DNA from: Physella acuta
Taxonomy: Eukaryota > Mollusca > Gastropoda > Physidae
Direction of reading: 5' to 3'
Length of the DNA stretch: 64,000 nt
Assembly (NCBI RefSeq): GCF_028476545.1
Contig: NW_026731985.1
Location: 1,646,501 to 1,710,500, forward strand
A model generated the notes under the pieces. That model worked only from the letters and a program-made list of their open reading frames with translations, searched no databases and was not told where the DNA came from. Below, in pieces: positions 56,549 to 64,000 of the stretch (its first letter is position 1; the number at the start of each line of letters is the position of its first letter). The position numbers were made by a program, and so were the translations under genes.

Positions 56549-57369
56549 TTAATGTTAAGTCGTTTACAAGTAAAGCATAGACGAGAGAATTATCGACATC
56601 ACTTACCTATCTTAAATACTTTTTCTTCAACATAAAGTTTTTTAAATATTGGTAAGCGTTTTTTATTTTAAACTAGAATAAAATAATAATTGAAATTTAT
56701 AAGTTTGTGAGAAAAATATTCAAAGTGAAATACAATCACATAGAATATTATTATTTACTTAGATTGTTTTAAAAACAATTGGTTAACTTTTTTTTATTTT
56801 ATTACAATCTAATTTCTTAGCATTCTCTTAAAGCAACATTATGGTTGTGTACCTTTGTAAAATTATTAATACATTCAAGGGAAGTAACTTTTACTACTTT
56901 TATTCAATAGTGACATTAGTTGGCAGTTTTAACGCTTACCTCTTTCGTCAGGAGTAACTTTTGTTAGAAAATTAATCTTTTTGAAATCATCATAATTGCT
57001 TAACTTGAAACTACGGCCACTTTCTTTTGACAGTGTGATGTGTGAATCATTTGGACATAATTAGATTTTAATTTTTTTTATTAATTAAAGATACGTATGT
57101 TAAAAGTGTCGCGCTTTCTCATACACACACGCACACACACACACACACATATCGTGTGCACTCAGTTATGGCTCATTAATAAATCATAACATTCACTCTA
57201 TTTTATAACAGAAAAACAAATGTAAAAAAAAAGTTTATATCAATAAACAAATATATGGGCGCTAAAAAAGAAGAAAATAAAATAAATGTGTATTTGTTTG
57301 CATGTTTGTCAACGTTTTAAACGGTTGTTAGTTTAAACATTTGTTTTGTTAGATCTCTTACAAATTGTG
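56549..57369. other. A/T-rich spacer
   Basis: Short CA repeat at 57123-57150. No gene seen. Confidence 0.5.
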
Positions 57370-57650
57370 TTGATACTGGACGTCACAAAGACTTGCTATA
57401 TGTAAGATGCTAGTCGTCACATAGTGCTCAAAGACTAGCTATATGTCAGATACTAGACGTCACATAGTGCTCAAAGACTTGCTGTATGTCAGATGCTAGA
57501 CGTCACATAGTGCTCAAAGACTTGCTGTATGTCAGATACTAGACGTCACATAGTGCTCAAAGACTTGCTGTATGTCAGATACTAGACGTCACATAGTGCT
57601 CAAAGACTTGCTGTATGTCAGATGCTAGACTCACACAGTGCTCAAAGAAC
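57370..57650. repeat. 43-bp minisatellite
   Basis: Six units of CTAGACGTCACATAGTGCTC plus AAAGACTTGCTGTATGTCAGATA. Confidence 0.92.
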
Positions 57651-58499
57651 TAATTTCAGCACGCAAAAAAAAAAAAAAAAAAAACGTTCGCATGAGCCCA
57701 CCTACCCCTCCCCCTTCGTAGAATCAGCCATTTATCGAAACTTTTATACTTTATTTACATATCATTTAATAAATTCTATTTTCCTTTGCAGATTTAAAAG
57801 GGTATTCCAATTTGGTCATTAAAACTGCCATCTGGCAACTACTTAAAACTCCGGTATGAAAGCCACTTCAATAGCTTTACTGTTTGTTGATTGTTTGTTA
57901 TCCAGGTAGCCTATAATTTGATCGTTCATTGTCATAGCAATTCTTGTATAGCCTCCTACCTAAATGGGATGAGTTGTATTGGGGAGGCGTTATTTTTTTT
58001 TCATTTTAAAATAGAAAGGGTGGAGTGTTTTATTGATTATAGGAAGCTACAGACATCACAGTAAAGAGAAAAACATTGAAAGAATTATTCTAAATATTTT
58101 TTTAAGAGGATGTTTACAAAACACACTAAACAACATTGTAATAGGTGTTGTGTTTTATTTCATGCACTAGATGTGTATGTCTTTTGATTGATTTGATGAC
58201 TAGATATTTTATCTCAACAGGATTTGGTGTTGTATTTACAGAGGGAATTCCCTGTTTATGTGGTCGTGTGGTTAGATGGTGTCCCTTTGATTCGGTCTGT
58301 TGTTTCCCTGTCTGTTTCCATAGTTACATGGGGGTGGGGGGCGTCTAGGGTGGCCGGACGTAGTTTACGGTTTGGTAAACATTGGGGTCACGGGGGTTTC
58401 AGTTGGGTGGTTAGATGTCTACATGCTGAGTGCCCGCGTGAACAAGTCAAGCTATCCTTACCACATACATATGTGGCCTGTCTATATAACACAGTCTGA
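57651..58499. other. Intergenic spacer
   Basis: Poly-A tract at 57665-57685. Open frames near 58145-58499 have no recognisable product, so none is called. Confidence 0.45.
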
Positions 58500-58920
58500 T
58501 CTGTCTAGATTTAACATAGTGTGGTCTGTCTATATATAACACAGTGTGACCTGTCTATATATAACATAGTGTGACCTGTCTATATATAGTAACATAGGTT
58601 GACCTGGCACAGTGTATCTCTATAAATAGATTATTGAATCCAACACACATGCATTGCCTCATTTACTTTTCTTTTATGACACCATACGGAAGTGTTCTCG
58701 CACTTTACCCTAGCATAGCTCTACATTGATATAGCACTTTACCCTGGCATAGCTCTACATTGATATCGCACTTTACCCTAGCATAGCTTTACAGTTATAT
58801 CGCACTTTACCCTAGCATAGCTCGACAGTGTTCTCGCACTTTACCCTAGCAAAGCTCTACAGTGATATCGCACTTTACCATGGCACAGCACTGAAATAAA
58901 ATCGCACTTTAACTTTGGAT
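58500..58920. repeat. Two short arrays
   Basis: 58500-58610: about 4 units of GTGTGACCTGTCTATATATA. 58690-58915: about 7 units of 34 bp with TCGCACTTTACCCTAGCATA. Confidence 0.85.
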
Positions 58921-60254
58921 AATTCTAGTGCTAATTAAGCGTTATATTAAAACCAAAGCAGTTCAGTTCACCCACAATATAACTATTGCCTTCATGGACG
59001 ACCTAGAAATATAGAAATGTTTTTTCTTTATATAGGAAATATGTATGTGTGTATAGAATGATGATTGATTGTAGGTGTAATATAAAATATATTAAAGAAT
59101 TTTAACGTGTAAATATTTAGTATTGATCTTTGTTATATTATTGTTGTATATAGTTAATACTTTCTTGAAAATAATCTTTCCAATAAAGCTATCCAAAAAA
59201 AACCCAATGTAATCCCATTATCCTCTGAACCCCCCCCCCCCCCACCCCCGCAACCCCACGTCACGCCTGCACCTGTATACCGTAGCGGAGACGTTTGATG
59301 CCAGATCTGATATCAGGTACTAAGTCACGTGACGAAGGCGACAAACAATTACCTGACGACATCTAGGTGTAGCCTTTACATGATACCTTTGTAGCACGCT
59401 GTTTCCGTGGTAACTGTTATTAAACCGTACGGGCGCCAACGGTCAACTACAGCTTTAAACAACGCAATCATGATACAGTTTGATGTCCCTTAAGGGCTTT
59501 TCACATCTACAAAATAATGTTAAAGTACGATAACTCTAACCTCCTTACAACATTTCGTTAACCCCCCCCCCCCAACCACACCCACAACTCCAATATTTCT
59601 ACAACCACCAACCCTTTGTTAACATAATAAAAATTTCTTGGGGTCACAACCTACCTTCCTCCCCCCCCCCCCCCACTAACACCCCCAACCCCACACCCAC
59701 TCTCACCCTAGAAGATACATTTAGTTAGACAAAATAACAACAAGCAGACCTTTGTTCCGGTTTTTACATCTTTAATCAGAACTAATTACTTTTATCAGAT
59801 TAAATCAATGTTGTTTCAATGTAACTAGATTAAAATAACTACGAGTTGGCATTTTTCTTTTTTATTAGAGATGTATTTTTGACAAATGACTTTGTCATAA
59901 AATAAAGGAAATTGGACAAGATTTTTGTGGTCACTTATTGTACAATGTGTATGAACATAGAATTACTTAGGGGCTCTTTGCTTTAATCTTGAATAATGCG
60001 GGGTGGTCAGGTACAAAGGTCTAATAAAACAGGTGTTGTGGTGTCTACTTATACGTGTGTGTCTGCCTGTCCCACCCTTCCCTACCTTAACAAAATCAGG
60101 TAGATGATGTAGAGGACTGGAGAGAAGACATGCTGTCAGGTAGACAAGTGGTTGCTAGATGATGACATCTGTTTAAATATGCGGGTACACATCCAAGCTA
60201 GACCCTGGTCGTTCATCATGTGTAGAAACTGATTACAATAAAGGCTGACTTGCG
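58921..60254. other. Intergenic region upstream of gene C
   Basis: A/T-rich, with poly-C tracts at 59230, 59563 and 59660. The one notable part is the conserved block at 59290. Confidence 0.5.
59290..59353. promoter_or_regulatory. Conserved non-coding block, copy upstream of gene C
   Basis: Partner of 43154-43219. Contains TTTGATGCCAGATC, TCACGTGA and CAATTACC in the same order and spacing. Lies 2.1 kb before the gene C TATA box. Confidence 0.6.
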
Positions 60255-60460
60255 TGGAATAGCGTGGACTAGCGTGGAATAGCGTGGAATAGCGTGGAAT
60301 AGCGTGGACTAGCATGGAATAGCGTGGACTAGCGTGGACTAGCGTGGAACAACATGGACTAGCGTGGAATGGCGTGGACTAGCGTGGACTAGCCTGGATT
60401 AGCGTGGACTAGCCTGGATTAGCGTGGAATAGCGTGGACTAGCATGGACTAGCGTGGGCG
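60255..60460. repeat. 10-bp AGCGTGGA(C/A)T repeat
   Basis: About 20 units of AGCGTGGACT/AGCGTGGAAT with few changes. Confidence 0.93.
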
Positions 60461-61369
60461 ACTTATGAATAAATAGATGCGTTAAAATATAGGGTGGATG
60501 AATTCTAAAGTTTTATAATAAATCGTAGTCTTAAATGAGGAAAAATTCGTTTGCTTAATTATATTATTCAATCCATTATGATTGCCAGTGTATTCTGTTT
60601 AAAGCTTATTATTCCAAGTTTCTAATACCAAAAATATTCATTTCTACCTACATAATCTCTAAACCAACTGCTACATACAATATGTATATACCTATATAAT
60701 CTCTAAACCAACTGTTACATGCGATATGACAATGTATATACCTATATAATCTCTAAACCAACTACTACAAACATTGTAAGCTAATAGCTCCAGTTATAAA
60801 TCACACAACATACTTCTCATTTTGTCAAAAAAAAAATGCCCAGAGTTTCTTTCAACGCCCGAAATTCAATAAATGCCCCCCCCCCCCTCAAGTGTCCGAA
60901 GTCACATACACACACGTTTTAGACAAATTTAACTAAAAAAACATCGGCAGCCATCTTTGCTGTCTTTCTCTACATTTAAATCAAACGACCGAGCACTCAG
61001 ATCATATGGCCTGGCGTCGCCCCTGCCAAAGATCTAGCCCACGCCTTACGTCGCCCCCCCCCCCCCCCCCCCCCAGCCTACAACTATTTTGCCTAGCCGC
61101 GCCTTCCGTCGTCCAACCGCCACCCCACAAACAACTAGCGCAACCCCACCTTCCATCGCCCCACCCCATGACTAATTTGCCCAGCGCCGCCTTCCATCAC
61201 CCCCACGACTAATTTTCCGAGCGCCGCCCTCCCCTCTCTTCTCGCCGTCCCAGCACTTGTCCCCCACTTCGCCTACTTGACTACCTTAAAGAGAAAATTT
61301 CCGTCGTCACATGCGCTGGCTATTTATAGACACACGAACCTACGCTCGCAGCTCACGTGACAAGCCAGG
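60461..61369. other. Spacer before gene C
   Basis: Three units of CTATATAATCTCTAAACCAA at 60640-60770. C-rich 61040-61260 with CCTTCC(G/A)TCG(C/T) words. CAGAGTTTCTTTCAACG at 60841 resembles the MITE end of 39628 but lacks a partner. Confidence 0.5.
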
Positions 61370-61412
61370 CGGCGTCTGATTGGCCACAGTTGGATGTATA
61401 TAGAAGTAAATA
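61370..61412 (+). promoter_or_regulatory. Gene C core promoter
   Basis: GGCGTCTGATTGGCCACA, then GTATATAGAAGTAAATA. The inverted CCAAT (61378-61383) and TATA (61396-61403) match gene B. The leader to the ATG at 61471 is about 45 nt. Confidence 0.72.
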
Positions 61413-61470
61413 ACCGCTAGCTTCCCCACCCATTCACGTTGTGTGAATCAGCAGACGACAGACCTGTATC

Positions 61471-61626
61471 ATGTCTGCTAAGCCCGACCTACCCCATGGC
61501 TTCCTGGGTGCTCAGCCCAAGTTCAGTGAACTGCACCTGAAGACTGACAGCCACAAGGACGCTGAGTTTAAGGTGGTGGCCAACAACAATGTCTCGATCA
61601 AGCTCAAGACAGGCATCCCAGTCAAG
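61471..61626 (+). CDS. Gene C exon 1 (third KY-like paralogue, incomplete in window)
   Basis: 52 codons, MSAKPDLPHGFLGAQPKFSE to TGIPVK, donor GTAAGA at 61627. About 70 percent identical to gene B exon 1. No exon 2 lies before 64000, so it is expected downstream, with an intron over 2.3 kb. The intron holds (TA)n(TG)n, a MITE and a minisatellite. A single-exon relic is possible, but the intact promoter, start and donor argue against it. By homology the product would be the same kind of small Ig-like protein. Confidence 0.8.
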
Positions 61627-61882
61627 GTAAGACCATCGTTTTAGTCAACATTTCCAGACGAAACTGGACGGTGGGTGGTTTCCGGGTGGGTCATATACTT
61701 GTACAGGACATTGTGGCGCAATCCGGGTGGGTCATTTTCGTCCTGGGACATTGTGGCCGAGTGAGTCAATTCTTTTTCTAACGCGCTCGTACGTAGAAAA
61801 CAGTGAGCACTCCCTGCTCGCTGACTCATCGAATGTCAAGACTCTAGGGCGTGGTTGGAGATATCTGCCCATACGGAAAACC

Positions 61883-61976
<94 letters not shown>
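61883..61976. repeat. (TA)n(TG)n compound microsatellite in gene C intron
   Basis: About 31 TA then 15 TG dinucleotides. Alternating purine-pyrimidine, so capable of non-B structure. Confidence 0.95.
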
Positions 61977-61978
<2 letters not shown>

Positions 61979-62077
61979 TTTTATCATTAAATAAAATAAA
62001 CATAAAATAAACCACAGATGCAAGTAGGTACGTTGTTGTATTACTATAAATCAACTGAGGTCTTGCATGCTCTACTT

Positions 62078-62293
62078 CAGGGGTCTCCAAACTTTTCAGT
62101 CCAAGGGCCGCATTAACTATCAAATTTCAGTTCGGGGGCCAGTTAATTCCAAACATGTCTTTGATTTTTCTGGGCAAAGTCCCTCAGCCATCGCCAACAA
62201 ACGTTTATTCCGTGGACAAAAAGATCCCGCGGGCCGGATGAGAGGACCTCGCGGGCCGGATCCGGCCCGCGGGCCGTAGTTTGGAGACCCTTG
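62078..62293. mobile_element. hAT-type MITE with 8-bp target duplication in gene C intron
   Basis: CAGGGGTCTCCAAACTTTTC at the left and AGTTTGGAGACCCTTG at the right are inverted ends. CTCTACTT flanks both sides (62070-62077 and 62294-62301). Of 216 bp, none is coding. Confidence 0.9.
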
Positions 62294-62301
62294 CTCTACT
62301 T

Positions 62302-62589
62302 GAATGATTCATACGGCGTACAGTTGTGCACTTATGTACAAAAACACCTCGTAGACAAGAAGCGTGTACTATAGTAACAAGACATGTGTACGCTAGCAGG
62401 TCAGATGTACTATATCCACTAGGCACGGGGCCAAAATTAATTGGCCAGTCAAGGTTTAGTGTGGAAAATATTCATTTCATCTCCATGAGATATGCAAACA
62501 AACAAAAACATGACACAAGGTCACGGTCGTTTCGTGTACAGCTGGAGGGTGACAGGGAAGACGGATGTTAAGTCGTCTGCTCCAGGACA
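62302..62589. other. Gene C intron, unique part
   Basis: Nothing recognised. Confidence 0.45.
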
Positions 62590-62830
62590 CGTCCGCATAA
62601 CATCTGGATGTTTTACCACAACAATTGGATGTTTTAGCACATCTGGAGATGTTTTACCACAACAATTGGATGTTTTACCACAACAATTGGATATTTTATC
62701 ACAACATCAGGATATTTAAGCACATCTGGAGATGTTTTTTCCCAACATCTGGATGTTTTAGGAAAACAACTGGAACTTATTTTACACATCACAAAATTTG
62801 ATGTTTTAGCACAGACATAGATGTTTTGAA
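62590..62830. repeat. Degenerate GGATGTTTTA repeat in gene C intron
   Basis: About 9 units of CAACAATTGGATGTTTTACC/CATCTGGAGATGTTTT. Confidence 0.85.
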
Positions 62831-63534
62831 ACAAAAAGCAGTTTATAGAAATTATGAGAGAATTTAAGCACTTCTTTAATTTTTCGCTGAGTTATACCAC
62901 AACACAAATGTGCCTTACCTCGATAACAACACCACTTTACTGCACCTGTATCCCAACATTCGGTTAACCGTACCACCTCCACCCACCCTCTTTAATTGCT
63001 TACAAAAGAAAACATCCCAGCTGTGTTTAACACAAGTGAATATATATCTGACCTACTTGGATGTGCCCAGTCAACAGATTTCCGAGTGGTTGAGACACGC
63101 CATGTTTTAAAAAGAAAAGTTTTGAACGTGTCAGTTGTTCAAAAAAATGTGAACGGTGGAGAGTTATGGTTGCTGAATTCGTGTCAAGCTTAATTTGTAC
63201 ACTCTCTCATCCGCAGGCGTTTATGCTAGGCGTAAATAAGACCGTAAGGGGGGAGGGGAGAGAGGTGGGGGTCTAAGAACTCCCATAGATCCTTTTTTCA
63301 GTTACAGTTAGTTCAGTGCTATCTGATGTAATTTTTGTTTCTAAGTGTTTATTTTGATATGCTTAGAAATAGTGACATGTAACGTAATCATGAAAAAAAG
63401 TAGCATGACATTAAATGACAGTAGCATGACATTAAATGACAGCCTGACTTGTATAATTTTCTTTTTTTCTTGAAGTACATTCACATGCCAGTTGAGCGCG
63501 AATACATACGGGGTGGTATACATATTAATGTGTA

Positions 63535-63611
<77 letters not shown>

Positions 63612-64000
63612 CTTTAAAAAAACTTTTTAAAAAACCACGTTTTTCTTGTGGACTAAAAAGTAGAAAATAAATTTTTCTTTTGTGCATCCTCGAGCTGTGC
63701 AGGTTCTTGTGATGACTGACAAAAAACGTGGGTACGTTCACCATCAAATTTCCCGACCCATCTGCCCGACCCACGTTTTTTGTGCACCATAACGTGTGGC
63801 TAAAAAATTAAGAAAATAAATCTGTCTAATCCCAACAAAAACCCAACACACATCAAGTTTTTGATTGTATATCCAACCCTCAAACAACCCTAACAAAGAC
63901 GACAGTTGAAATGAAAAATGGTTTCAGCTCTGCAGACCGTTAAGCTTCAACTGACTGCTGATTTAAACTCGATATTATAAAAAAATGATTTTCGTTAGCG
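62831..64000. other. Gene C intron or downstream region
   Basis: A/T-rich, with (TA)n at 63536-63608. Hairpin with 14-bp stem CAAAAAACGTGGGT at 63720-63733 and its complement at 63769-63782. No acceptor plus KY-like exon 2 was found. Confidence 0.5.

Noticed and set aside
58145-58499. Two overlapping frames of 67 and 91 codons
   Set aside because: No recognisable domain, no splice context and unremarkable composition; called spacer.

Overview
The window looks like A/T-rich, repeat-laden genomic DNA of a gastropod mollusc, probably a heterobranch. The evidence is spliced genes, at least six copies of a tRNA-derived SINE of the type common in gastropods, hAT-type miniature elements with clean 8-bp target duplications, and long (TA)n tracts. 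The species was not determined.

Three gene loci can be supported, all on the + strand. (1) 1592-3972 holds the last two exons of a class B (secretin-family) GPCR: the 42-nt exon for 14 residues of TM7 that this family shares, then a 93-codon terminal exon for the cytoplasmic tail. (2) 21200-30753 is a complete aquaglyceroporin: 8 coding exons, 314 aa, consistent phases throughout, and the motifs HLNPAV and INPARD. (3) 34295-64000 is a tandem family of three two-exon genes. Each has a short first exon of about 52 codons; in the two complete genes this is followed by a 172-residue exon resembling the Ig-like module of kyphoscoliosis-peptidase/hillarin proteins. Gene A is 34295-37967, gene B is 49388-51059, and gene C shows only exon 1 (61471-61626). 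Genes B and C share a CCAAT/TATA core promoter and a distal conserved block.

Much of the remainder is tandem repeats, and these are not placed at random. At most aquaporin junctions with long introns, at the GPCR terminal exon, and to a lesser degree in the KY-like genes, a minisatellite begins or ends flush with an exon edge. Its unit contains that edge: about 10-18 exon bases plus the GT donor, or the pyrimidine tract plus AG acceptor. Several arrays therefore amount to dozens of copies of a splice site. In one case (29068-29680) the unit lengths are 33 and 42 bp, so downstream donor copies would stay in frame and lengthen the aquaporin tail. In another (29875 and 30698) the terminal acceptor and 22 exon bases are present at both ends of the array. 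I consider this splice-site-seeded minisatellite architecture the main candidate for something undescribed.

Mobile elements include a fold-back element with 9-bp target duplications inside gene A's intron (35009-37371), several hAT-type MITEs, SINEs, a 342-bp satellite block (17985-20460), a probable solo LTR (23045-23812), and a small Gypsy-type LTR fossil with inverted LTR ends (24416-25020). Two of these insertions lie inside minisatellites and so help order events in time.
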